A stretch of 64,000 nt of DNA, taken from positions 14,392,534 to 14,456,533 of the forward strand of contig NC_012878.2 in NCBI RefSeq assembly GCF_000003195.3, written 5' to 3'. The notes beneath the pieces were generated by a model that searched no databases, was not told where the DNA came from, and saw nothing but the letters and a program-made list of their open reading frames with translations. Both the position numbers and the translations under genes were made by a program. Of the stretch, positions 1 to 10,785 are shown piece by piece. Positions within the stretch are counted from its first letter, which is position 1. Every line of letters starts with the position of its first letter. The DNA comes from Sorghum bicolor. Lineage: Eukaryota; Streptophyta; Magnoliopsida; Poales; Poaceae.

Positions 1-812
1 AGAGATTGTGAGGGGTACAGTGCTCACCCCGTGGGGATCGCGAAGAGCAACTCTAGTTGAGCGAGACGTGAAGAGCGACAAGTGGTCCGACCGGGTCAAG
101 TGCTAGAGCTTGTGGTAAGCACTCCACGTGGAAGAGTGTGACTTGCGGGTCACCACTAGCAAGAGAACCAGCGGCAACCTTGGAGCTTGTCTCAACGGGG
201 ACGTAGCTTGGTGGCAACCAAGTGAACCTCAAGAGAAAATCATCGTGTCAACATTGTTCTTCCCATTGGTTTGCAAGTCCCTAACACAAACTTGTTCTTA
301 CATTCATATACTTGTGCTTGTGTAGTTGCTCTTGTAATTAGTTAGCTTGTGTAGCTTGCTCTTTACCTTCTTCCTTGTATAGCTAGAAGTAGTTCCCTTG
401 CATGACTAATTAGGTTTGTGTAACCTTGTTAGTCACATTGCTTAGTCTGTGTAGCTAAGTAATTTGCGCTCTCTAATTTGGCATTGGTTGCCTTGTTATT
501 GAGTATTGCTAGTGAGCTTAGGAGCTTTGTGCTTTTGCTTACTAGTTGTGTAGGAGCTCCCCGGTCTTGTAAAGTACTAGTGGCATAGGTTTGTGTGACC
601 TGGCTCCTAGAATTGGTTAGGTGAGCTCTTACTAAGATAGCACCTTGTTTGCTTGTTTAGGATCTTTTACAAGGTGCTAGAAAACTTAGATAGAGGGGTG
701 TAGTGTTGGCTAGACCGATAGTTTTAATTCCTCTTTTGTTTCAGTTAGCCAATGCGATAAATTTTAGAAAGGACTATTCACCCTCCCTCTAGTTCGCCAT
801 CTCGACCCTTCA
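1..812 (+). repeat. Element A 5' LTR, 3' part only
   Basis: Near-identical to 7651-8461 and ends in CTCGACCCTTCA immediately before the primer-binding site. About two thirds of the LTR lies left of the window. Short frames here are LTR sequence and not genes. Confidence 0.93.
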
Positions 813-814
813 AG

Positions 815-834
815 TGGTATCAGAGCTAGGTCTC
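815..834 (+). other. Element A primer-binding site (tRNA-iMet)
   Basis: TGGTATCAGAGCTAGGTCTC lies two bases inside the LTR end and matches the complement of the 3' end of plant initiator tRNA-Met at 19 of 20 positions. It fixes the 5' LTR boundary and the plus orientation. Confidence 0.93.
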
Positions 835-863
835 TCATTTGTGGTCTTCACCGACCTGAGAGG

Positions 864-2772
864 ATGGCGGCTTATGGGCTAGATCTTGAGTGTCCATACA
901 TTTTTGATGCCACACACTTTGCACAATGGAGAAATTGGATGACATACAATTTTAAGTTTATTTCTCCTCAAATGTGGTGGATTGTAGATGTGAGCTTTTC
1001 TTGTGCAATTGATAAAAAGGTTGCAACTCAAGCTCAAAAGAAATGCCTACATCTCGATTACCAAGCTACTAACATCTTCTGTTCATCCATGAAAGATAAT
1101 ATATTTGGTGAGATCATGTACATGAAGTCCGCCCATGAGATTTGGGTATTTCTCAATGAGAAATATGGGGTGATCTCCAAAGACGATGTTGTGCCAAATG
1201 TGGAGGCACATGAGGATGTTGAGCATGACCACAACACCATGGTTGTGGAGGATTGCTCCACCTCATGGTCAAGTGAAGATGATGATGATCATTCTACAAG
1301 ATCACTTGACAAGGATGATGATGATGCCACAAGTGATGCAAATGATGATGCTACCTCATGCACACTTGATAGTGAAGATGATGGCTATGAGAGTGATGCT
1401 TCTACAAGCTCATCCACTACATCACCACTTTGCTTCATGTCACATGGTGACACTAAGGTATCTATTGGTGATGTGATTATTGATTGTGATGATCCAAATT
1501 TTGAGATTGTATGCAAACTCTCAAAAGCTTTAAGAAATGAGTTAGCAAAAACAAATAAACTGAAAAATGAAAACTCATTTCTAAAGACCACATGTGAACA
1601 ACAAAAGCATCTACTTTATGATACTACTTGTTCACATGAGGAGCTAAAATTGGTTCATGAGAAACTTTGTGTTGCTCATGATAACTTGGTACAAGACCAA
1701 GCTTTTCTCACTAAGAAGCTTTCTAATGAAGAAACTAAAACTAGTGAGAGCTCATCACTTGGGTTAAATGATCAATCACACATTATTACTAACCCTTGTG
1801 ATATAGGCAAGAAGCATGTATCCACCTCTTGTGATGATTTATTATCTATGCCATGTTCTTCACAATTAGATATTTGTTCTACTTCTATGTCTTGTGAGAC
1901 TAACCTTTTGAAGGAGAACAATAAGCTCAAAAGTGAAGTGAAGAATTTGAGCAATAATTTGGAGAGGTGCTACAACTCTAAAGTCACCTTTGAGCATATA
2001 TTGAAGACTTAAAGAAGCTATGGTGACAAGTATGGCCTTGGCTTCAAGAAGAAGATGACAAAGGGCAAAAGAAAGCAAGAAAAGAGGAAGCTTTCTCATT
2101 TCATGTGCTATCGGTGCCATGAAGTGGGACATCTTGCTAATGGTTGCCCAAACAAAGAGAAGCTCAAGAAGATGAAAGAAGAAGAGTGGCTAAAGCATGT
2201 CAAGTGCTTCAAGTGCCGCACTTGGGGTCATCTCACCTCAATGTGCCCAACCAAGCAATTGGTGAAGCAACAAGAAGAGCCTCAACCAAAGCCACAAGTT
2301 GAGCAAGAAAAGAAGCCCCAAGCTCAAGTCAAGTTCAACCATCACAGTGACTTGATGATGATGAAGAAGAAAACAAGAAGGGGTGGAAGAGCAAGACATC
2401 CAATGCAAATCCAAGATGCCAAGATGATGAGCAAGGATGATGGACACTTTGCCTCGAGGTGTCCTACCAAGCTTGAGAAGAAGGCTCAAGCAACTCTCAA
2501 GAGGCAAGGCAATGAGAAGCAACACATGAGCAAGGAAGAAAAGGCTCAATCCAAAAGAAGTTGCTACTTATGTCGGGAAAGGGGACACATTGGCTCATTC
2601 ATGTCCCCTAGGTAATAATTCTAAGCCCATTTCAATTGATGATAATACTATGCTTAGAAAGGATGGTAATGGTACCTCTATGGTTGCTATTGCAAAACAT
2701 CCCGCTACTCATACTAAGGCATCGCCTAAGTATGTTGCTCCTAACTTGATAGGACCATCAAAAAGTGGATGA
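864..2772 (+). pseudogene. gag: Element A gag (Copia, UBN2-like capsid with zinc knuckles), broken
   Basis: Gag coats the element RNA and forms virus-like particles in the cytoplasm. The ATG at 864 follows the primer site by 30 bases. The frame runs 382 codons to a TAA at 2010-2012 and continues in the same frame to about 2592. A one-base shift then restores a further frame to 2772. The N-terminal part has the W-rich capsid start (around HFAQWRNWMTYNF). Next come an Asp/Ser-rich stretch (residues about 110-185) and a long heptad-like coiled coil (about 215-380). Three CCHC-type knuckles follow: CYRCHEVGHLANGC, CFKCRTWGHLTSMC and CYLCRERGHI...C, the last one crossing the frameshift. The tail ends near PKYVAPNLIGP, the usual end of gag in this lineage. 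A single stop plus one frameshift makes this a recently broken gene. Confidence 0.88.
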
Positions 2773-5700
2773 ATGTGTGTAGGTACCATCGGCATTGGAG
2801 GCTTGATTCAATTGATCCTATAATTTTTCATCATATGATTGAGTCAAGTATTAGAGCCTAGTGCACATACAAACCCAATGTCATGACAAGATAGTGAAGT
2901 CTAAATGTGCTACAACATACAAGTGTCACATCCAAGTTGTGGTGTTTTATTGGATCATTTGATGGCTTGCAAATACATGAGTTGAAGCTTGCAAATTAGA
3001 TGATCATGAGCTAACCAAGGTATATCTTTGTTGATCACATTTATTTGGGTGCATATGAGTTGATTGAATTGGATATATATGCAATATTGCTTGCTATAAG
3101 ATGAGTGAATGGATCAAATGATTAGTAATCAAGTTTGGATTGATTTGAGTTGGATAAGTTCATGAGATGATTTTTAGTAAGTAGATTGAATGACATGTCT
3201 TGTGAAAGTATTCAATCAAGTTGATTTCAAGTTTGATTCAATTTGAACAAGTATAGCTCAATTGCTTGAAATCTGTCCAAAATTCAAAAACTGAGCTAGC
3301 TGAGATCATGTCTGAGTTCGAGTGATCAAATCTTATTGGAATGGCTTGAAATTTTGTATGCATGCTATACACTTATCATAGAAAATGCTGTAGAAATTTC
3401 ATGAAGATTGGTTAAGGGATACTCTAGTTTTGGAATGGATCTTGTCAGCTATAATGCAGCAGTTCTCAGCATGTAGCAGTGGTGGAACAATTGAAATCTG
3501 GTCGCAATTTGGAAGTCAAAACAAGCTCAAATTTTTACAGCTGCTAGATGACTTAGTGAAGCACATCTCCACCAAATTTCATGTTATTTGGATCTGTACA
3601 TTATTAGATATGAGTTTATCTTTGAAGGGTATAGAATCTCCCAGAAAAGTGACAAATATTGGATTGATCTAGAATCACTTAAATTGAAAGGTCCTCAAGT
3701 TGGAAACATGATTGTAAGTGTTTGAGGCACCTAAATTTAGTTTTGAATTGATCTAGAAGCATGACAAATATTGAGTACAAAGCTATTTGATTGAGAAATG
3801 TACTTGGTGTACACATTTGGTACTCAAATTAGAAGATCAAGATCAAACTCAAGATGAAGATAAAGTTTAAGTTCTAAAGATTATTGATCATAAATGGGTA
3901 AAAAGAAAAGGACTTAAACAAGTAGAAAGAAAATGACTTAAAGAAGGATTCATGGTTACTCATCACATTAAGTCCATCACTTGATCAATCAAATCAAAGC
4001 AATTCAAGTGAGTGTCAAGAATGGTTCTTTAGAGAGAGGTCACTTCTCCCTATGTGAGGGGCGTGCCGCCCGAGGAGTGGGTAAACCAAGTGTGGTGCTT
4101 GGAAGGCTAACATGGAAGTGGTGATCCGAAGGACATTTGAGATTCTTAGTTGAAGCAATCAAAAGGATTGATAAAGAGCGCAAGTAACACCCAAAAGAGA
4201 GCTAGTTATGCTATTTCAAGTGGTATTCTTATTAGTTCTCTCATGCAAGCAATGATCAAAAGAAGAAGCAAGCCAACCACAACAAGATAGTGCACTTGAT
4301 CATATTAGTGGTTCTCAAAATCATATGGGTGAAGATTTGATCTATCAAATTGGCATTTATAATTTGTCTTCACCAGGCTTATAATTGGACTTCACATTGC
4401 TATTTGGAGCTAAATTGGAATCTTATTGACTATCCTCTACTCCAAGATAGCAAATGTATCATTGTAATGTGCATGATCATTTCATCCCTTACTAGTATGC
4501 GGTTAGTGCATATAGTACATGCCAAATAGAATCATGCATAACAAATGAAAAGTTTTAAATTCATAGCCTACCACTATTGCTTGAATGATCAATTGATCCA
4601 GTGGTATGTATATGAGTTTGTTCATGAGCTAGTGAACCCAAGTACTTGATCTATTTTGGATTGTTAACAAGTGACAAGTACAACATTGGCAAGATAACCC
4701 TTAATGAGAGGTGTGCAAAAGCTTGTCATTGGTTCAAACCGGACTTGGAAGCTTAGGCAAATCAATATAGTTCAAGTCAACATTTAGAAGCTCATGATGA
4801 TTAGAGTACAAGAGCAAGACAACTATGCAAATGGATATCTAGACCTAAATGTTTCTTCAATTGGTATCCTACAATTGGTACTCATGATAGCAAATGTTCA
4901 AGAAAGCAAACAAGTGGTTCCATACTAGAAGACCTTCAATTGGTAGAAGATTTCCATATGTTATCGGACAAGATCTTTCAATGATATCACATCTCTACAT
5001 GTGGTATATATCATATAAGGAGGTGGTTCCACAAGTGATCCTCAACTATAAGTGATCATCAAGCAAAGAAAGTTTCCTCGCCAATAAGATTGTCAAGTGA
5101 ATGACGCATGCTATGACATAGGGGGAGGTGCCCCACCAAAAGGTATCAAGGTCAAAGATCCTATGTGGTATCTCAAGAGCAATACAAGTAATGTCATTCC
5201 GACACATATAGTGGTGTCCATCAAAAATGCAAGATTCAAGCCTCCACCATCTACCCCATATGCGGTCCTTTGTCACAATGAGATGCACACTTTTCAATTG
5301 GTATCAAGTGGTTTAATTGGTATCACATACCTTTTATGGAAGTTGATGACAAAGGGGAAGAGATTTGTCAAAGATATGAAATATGGGAAGTTGGTTTGTA
5401 CATGGACATGGACAAAGAGGGAGCAACATTAAGATGGATCAAAATTCTTGGACAAGAGAAGCACACAAGTAGGGGGAGCAAGCTCATGAACCTTGTTTGT
5501 TTGCATTTGATATGTGCATATTCATGTGCTTGCTTGCATTGCATAAGTTTTTAAATTCAATATGCATGCTTGTGTGGTGTATGCTAGTTATAGAACTTGA
5601 TTGATGATATGATAACTAGCATGCATAGGTTGGTAGCTAGACTTGTGTTCTTCAAGTAAAGACTAGACCCTTGCTTATAATGTTGATCTCATGGGGTTTC

Positions 5701-5967
5701 TAGTATTTTTTGTTGTCTGGCTGTTCATGGTGCTAAGGATGGTGTACATTGAATGCTTCAAATGATATCAAATTTGGTATCGAGCTACAAAGGTTTATTC
5801 TATATACCTTAGCACTTAGTAGGGTTTTATGGTGCTTATCCAAATCTTGACATAGAGCTTAAATGTTGGATAAGTAGCATAAAATCCAAACCAAGTTAGC
5901 AATTTACACCTGTGTGAAGTGCTAGCTTGAAAAAGCTTAAATTCCATATCTTTGTAGAGTTGTCATC
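2773..5967 (+). other. Element A internal region without recognisable genes
   Basis: About 3.2 kb of AT-rich sequence where pol would be expected. I see no DDE, YVDD-type or RNase H motifs on either strand, only short frames. Between 4850 and 5330 the nonamer CAATTGGTA occurs four times (plus one TAATTGGTA). The region ends directly at the polypurine tract. Confidence 0.75.
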
Positions 5968-5980
5968 AAAAAGGGGGAGA
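5968..5980 (+). other. Element A polypurine tract
   Basis: AAAAAGGGGGAGA lies immediately before the 3' LTR start (TTGAAAGG). It primes plus-strand DNA synthesis during reverse transcription. Confidence 0.9.
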
Positions 5981-6904
5981 TTGAAAGGTCCTTGTTTGGT
6001 TTTGGTAATTGAGTGACAACTTAGGTGGACTAATAGTGTTTATGTGAGATACATAGGAGATTAGTCCATATGTGATTATGTGATAATGAAGGAGCTCATT
6101 GCATATGAGACATGACATGGAGTCATGTGACCAAGGTGGAGAAGATCAAGCTGAGGCTTGGCTTGATGGACCGGTTGCAAGAGTGAAGGGCAAGTCAGAG
6201 GCTTTGAAGTGAGGGACCGCGTGCGATGGTGAAGCTTGAGCAAGACTTGGCGCCGATGGACCGAGGCAATAGTGAAGAGCAAGTGAGGTCAAGATCGATG
6301 AACCAATATGGTCACGTGATGATATGAAGTGGATCATATCATTTGGTGATTGGTTGACGCATGTGTTGCATCAACCTCGGATGAGATGGAATGGAATGCG
6401 CAAGGCAAAGGTATAATCTAGGGCATTTCCATTTCACCGGTCATAGGTGTGTAGAGAAGATTATGACCGGATTTAATATAGATGGCCGTACTATCAAGAG
6501 GGGCAAACTTGTTTGCATATCGGTCATCTAGTGCCACTTGAGCGATCTAACTTTGCATACATGTTAGGATCGAGTGGCGTGGCAAGTTGAGAGGCTAACT
6601 CCTTTGGGAAAATGTTTATGAAAATACTAACACATTTGCACATGGTGGTGTACACTTGGTGGTGTTGGCACATTTGCAAAGGAGAAGGTGTTGGAGTTGA
6701 TTTTGATCAACTTGGAGAAGAGAGAGAAGTCTTTCAGTGTTCTCCAGACATTAATGGCTTTTAGATTGGAATACTGCTTTGATCCATTTTGATTTGGATT
6801 GAGTATTCATATGGATTGAATAGCACTCTTAGTAAGCTTTCCAAAATGTCCAAGATCATCAAATTCAGAGTTTGAAGCTAGAAGTTAGCAACCTAACAAG
6901 TTAG

Positions 6905-7330
6905 ACTGCAGGCACACGACGCGTCCAGTGGTGCGGGTCAGGTGCGCACAGGATGAGTCCGTTAAGCACAGGACGCGTCTGGTAGTGTGAGTCTGGTGCC
7001 TCTGCAAGTTTGCGTTGCTCTGTGCGTACGGGTCTGGTGCGCACAGGACGAGTTCGGTGCGCACAGGACGCGTCCGGTGGTGTGAGTCCGGTGCCCCTGT
7101 GAGTTCGCGTTGCTCTCTGCGTACGCGTCCGGTGCGCACAGGACGCGTCCGGTGTGAAGCAGCAGAGGGTCCGGTGCTACTGTTCCAGGCACGCGTGCGT
7201 GTTAGCCATTGGCGGCAACGGTCGAGTTCAAACAACTAGTGACACGTGGCTATTTCTAGAGTACCGAACCAGTAGAGGGTCCGGTGGCTCCCTTCAGTGG
7301 GTCTGGTGCCCCCGACTTTTGCCCAGTAAA
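6905..7330 (+). repeat. GC-rich ACGCGT/CCGGTG motif array in element A LTR
   Basis: Imperfect repeats of GTGCGCACAGGACGCGTCCG alternate with GTGTGAGTCCGGTGCC and GTTGCTCTGTGCGTACG over about 270 bp, followed by diverged CCGGTG units. The array ends just upstream of the TATA-like box, so it may be a proximal enhancer (inference). A related ACGCGTC/GACGC series occurs in solo LTR C (18420-18790). Confidence 0.75.
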
Positions 7331-7359
7331 GGGGCAACAACTAGTCTAGCCCTTGGGGC

Positions 7360-7366
7360 TATAATA
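7360..7366 (+). promoter_or_regulatory. Probable TATA box of element A LTR
   Basis: TATAATA in the context TTGGGGCTATAATAGAAG, just after the GC-rich array. Maximus-type LTRs usually carry GGGGCTATAAATAG at this point. Position and context support it; no transcript was checked. Confidence 0.55.
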
Positions 7367-8655
7367 GAAGTGTTGGCTGGCCTTAGCTGAAGTTGAGCAC
7401 CCTTGGAACTTACTATCCATGCTTGGGGAGTGCTAGTGAAGCCTCTAACTCACATATGCTTGATAGTGATCATCCGATTGTGTGAGTGAGCAATTCTAGT
7501 GTGTTGCATTGAGAGATTGCATTGAGTGGCACTAGGTGTTCATGTTGCAAGCCAGTGGTGCTTGTTACTCTTGGAGGTTGCCACCTCCTAGATGGCTTGG
7601 TGGCTTGTGACTCCGTCGAAGCATGCAAGGAGATTGTGCGGTGCTCCGGAGAAGAGATTGTGAGAGGTACGATGCTCACCCCGTGGGGATCGCAAAGAGC
7701 AACTCTAGCTGAGCGAGACATGAAGAGCGACAAGTGGTCCGGCCGGGTCAAGTGCTAGAGCTTGTGGTAAGCACTCCACGTGGAAGAGTGTGACTTGAGG
7801 GTCACCACTAGCAAGAGGACCGGCGACAACCTTGGAGCTTGTCTCAACGAGGACGTAGCTTGGTGGCAACCAAGTGAACCTCGAGAGAAAATTATCATGT
7901 CAACATTGTTCTTCACATTGGTTTGAAAGTCCATAACACAAGCTTGTTCTTACATTCATATACTTGTGCTTGTGTAGTTGCTCTTGTAATTAGTTAGCTT
8001 GTGTAGCTTGCTATTTACCTTCTTGCTTGTGTAGCTAGAAGTAGTTCCCTTGCGTGACTAATTAGGTTTGTGTAACCTTGTTAGTCATATTGCTTAGTCT
8101 GTATGGCTAAGTAATTTGTGCTCTCTAATTTGGCATTGGTTGCCTTGTTATTGAGCATTGCTAGTGAGCTTCGAGCTTTGTGCTTTTGCTTACTAGTTGT
8201 GTAGGAGCTCCTTGGTCTTGTAAAGTACTAGTGGCATAGGTTTGTATGACCTGGCTCCTAGAATTGGTTAGGTTAGCTCTTTCTAAGGTAGCACATTGTT
8301 TGCTTCTTTAGGATCTTTTACAAGGTGCTAGAAAACTTTGATAGAGGGGTGTAGTGTTGGCTAGACCGATAGTTTTAATTCTGCTTTTGTTTCGGTTAGC
8401 CGGTGTGATAAATTTTAGAAAGGACTATTCACCCCCTCTAGTCCGCCATCTTGACCCTTCAAAAGGTGCCTATATATACTGTGGTTGTAAACGCTATTGT
8501 TATCATGTCACAAGATACTGACTTGTTTCCTATTCTCCTAAAACTCTTCATTTGCAAACTTAGTTGCTTGTGACGAAAGAAATTATTCCTTATCCCTAGT
8601 ATTTGACTTTGTTTTTACTTGTTATTTCTTATTATTGTATCTATTATAGATTTCT

Positions 8656-9114
8656 ATGAGCGAAGATGCTCATGGTTCTTTGCCTTGTTCTGACAAAGAT
8701 TTGAAAGGAGCTAAGGTGTCTGACTTAGACCATATAGATGATGAGACAAAGTCGCTAAAGTTGAGAGATTATTGGCAACGAATGGTGTTCCTAATTAGTG
8801 ACTATATTTCTAGTCATATTGTTTCGAAGGATTTGATTCACGCACCTAGGAATATAGAGACCCCTGCTTCAAATCCTACCAAGGATATTGTTTTAGACAA
8901 TTGGTCTTCATTTTCTTGTGATGATCTGTTCAAGGAGATTCCTTCTAAATGGCATCTCAAAGATTGCTTTGTTCATCTGGGTTGTGAAGATTTAACTCCC
9001 AAAATCAATGTTTTTTGTTCTTTGCATGAGATGCACCCTCAATTTAACAGTGTTATTATTGATGCGGCAAAGGTATCGAACTATTTTGGTTGTGGTAGCT
9101 TAAAGCCTTGTCAC
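8656..9114 (+). pseudogene. Unrecognised host-type gene, part 1 (disrupted)
   Basis: An open frame starts at ATG 8656 (MSEDAHGSLPCSDK...) and runs 153 codons until element B interrupts it. A TATATATA-like run lies at 8470, but sequence further left is element A. If B and one copy of its TSD are removed, the frame continues without interruption into 16922 (...SLKPCH, then DARLIALSVKNKW...). That continuity shows this was one coding sequence before B inserted. I do not recognise the family. The protein is soluble-looking, mixed charge, with no obvious signal peptide or membrane segment. It could be a plant protein of unknown function or part of an older transposon. Confidence 0.6.
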
Positions 9115-10632
9115 TGTTGATGGTAGATAAGTCCTCTTTTTAACCATCAAAATAACATGAGAAAGGACTAAAACAAGTTTATCATCTAGCTATAGGGGTT
9201 TACACTAATAAAATTCCACGAGTTTTGGTGATTGTCTATTTTTGTAGGGGGTTATCAGAATAAGAACAAAAGGATATCCACATGTCGGATTTACATAGAG
9301 AGAAGACCACATCGGTAACTCAGGAATACTCTAGAAGACTCGAGAAGGAAACCCAGTAAAGTGGGGCCCACTTGGCAGAGACCAGGGGGCAGTCGCCCAA
9401 CTATCTCCACCAATGGGGAGCAACCTCATAGATCCTGCCTCCACCTCCTTTGAGGAGTAATCTTGGCCATCTATTAAGGTCGATTTGATTCGAGAGCTGG
9501 GGTGCTTCCTAGAGGGCTATATAAGCAAGGGTTGACCCCCCTGGAAGGAGGAATTCATTCTATCATATCATCAAGAGAATTCAGAGAAGCCTTAGAGCCA
9601 CCATCTCAATTTGAGCTCTATAGTTCTTTAGCAAAGCTACATAAGAATAGATCTAGAAAGAGTTAAGCCTAGCTTGAAATCTGGATCTATCTTCGTTCTT
9701 GGTAATTTCTTATTCTTCATTGTAGTGTTCATATTAGTTCTTACTATTATGAATATGACTTTGATCTATTTGATTATATTAGAAGTAATTTTATTATATT
9801 TGCTTATGTTCTTAGTTATATTGTTCTTAGTTTACTTTGATTATATGCTTAGCATAGTCAGATTAAAATTATGTTTATGCGTAGGATCATATAGCGCTTA
9901 CTCATTGGGCCAATGGGTGAGTGATAATATTGTGTAGGTGAGGTAGCTAGACTGTATTTATCTACGATTACCCCTTATAGTCTAGATCATGAGGTAGATC
10001 GCGGGAGTGACAGTCCTGTTGAGTCCTTCATAGTCCTCCTCCCGAGTATAAGGACCATCGAACACCACTATTACAGGGAAGTGATTGCTCTGTTCATGAT
10101 CTTCCTTGGTAATATCACTATGCATAAGTATAACTTTTTCTTACAATGATGCTAGGTGTAATTGCACTAATCATTGTATGCTTTGACATTATAGTTAGAA
10201 TACTTAGGATTTATTCTTGTGGATCGTCCTAGTCCATGCTAGTGTTATAGACTTAGAGTACTCTATTGAGATGATTATCATATTTATATGTGGCTATGTG
10301 CTCTAATTTATCTTTTGTCACTTATCATTCATATTCATATTATTTATCTTATGTCACACTTACCCTGCATGAGAGATAGATAAAGACATGGTTAAGCTCT
10401 CCATGATCATATACAGTGCTCACTGCTCATTATCCAAAGCATTCCCTTCCCAGTGGTAAAAATATAAATAATGATACCTGGATTACTCCTAGTTAAAATG
10501 TTATATCAGTATTATCTTTGCGCTTGTGGATCCTTTATTTATTTTCTATAAAAGCATATACATTTAATACCAGCACCTCTGCTCCATGCTGGGGATGACA
10601 ACCTAGCTTAAGTGGTGTTAGAGGTGTCAACA
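9115..10632 (+). repeat. Element B 5' LTR (1518 bp)
   Basis: Begins TGTTGA, then has a 7-base insertion relative to the 3' copy, then TAAGTCCTC; ends GTGTCAACA. A TATATAA box (9518-9524) sits in GGGCTATATAAGCAAGG and is repeated in the 3' LTR at 15802-15808. The hydrophobic frames in both copies (9674, 15957) come from AT-rich LTR sequence. Confidence 0.88.
9518..9524 (+). promoter_or_regulatory. TATA box of element B 5' LTR
   Basis: TATATAA in GGGCTATATAAGCAAGG, conserved in the 3' LTR (15802-15808) and, on the other strand, in the related element H LTRs (48893-48899, 55223-55229). Confidence 0.7.
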
Positions 10633-10640
10633 AGCATTTT

Positions 10641-10658
10641 TAGCGTCCTTGTCGAAGA
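10641..10658 (+). other. Element B decayed primer-binding site (tRNA-Asp type)
   Basis: TAGCGTCCTTGTCGAAGA lies just inside the LTR and matches the tRNA-Asp primer site of related element H (TGGCGCCGTTGCCGGGGA) at 12 of 18 positions. Most differences are C-to-T or G-to-A. Confidence 0.6.
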
Positions 10659-10785
10659 TGGTTGAAAGCATAAGGATAATGAGCATCACTGCATCCACTA
10701 ATGGATTGAGAACCATCATCCTTCTCACTCATGTAGACTTGCCCTTGTCTTCTATTTATGTCATATATCATATGCAAGATAATGT

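Larger units (their letters stand above)
1..8461 (+). mobile_element. Element A: Copia (Maximus/SIRE-type) retrotransposon lacking pol, left end outside window
   Basis: The 5' LTR enters from the left edge. Bases 1-812 align with 7651-8461, the end of the 3' LTR. The order is LTR end, tRNA-iMet primer site (815), gag with zinc knuckles (864-2772), about 3.2 kb without recognisable coding sequence, polypurine tract (5968) and 3' LTR (5982-8461). The 2.5-kb LTR beginning TGAAAGGTCC and the coiled-coil gag are typical of the Maximus/SIRE lineage (family knowledge). No protease, integrase, reverse transcriptase or RNase H motif is visible, so the copy is non-autonomous. The left TSD lies outside the window, so the right TSD (after 8461) cannot be confirmed. 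Confidence 0.88.
5982..8461 (+). repeat. Element A 3' LTR (2480 bp)
   Basis: Starts TGAAAGGTCCTTG after the polypurine tract and ends GACCCTTCA. The last 811 bp match the 5' LTR fragment at the window start. A TATA-like TATAATA (7360-7366) follows a GC-rich repeat array (6905-7330), the expected place for the LTR promoter. Confidence 0.92.

Noticed and set aside
815..834. tRNA-like sequences at several positions (815, 24015, 46902, 54385, 41951).
   Set aside because: They match only the complement of tRNA 3' ends and sit beside LTRs, so they are primer-binding sites and not tRNA genes.
5097..5432. A 111-codon frame in element A's interior.
   Set aside because: Begins at GTG, contains no recognised domain and lies in non-coding retrotransposon sequence.
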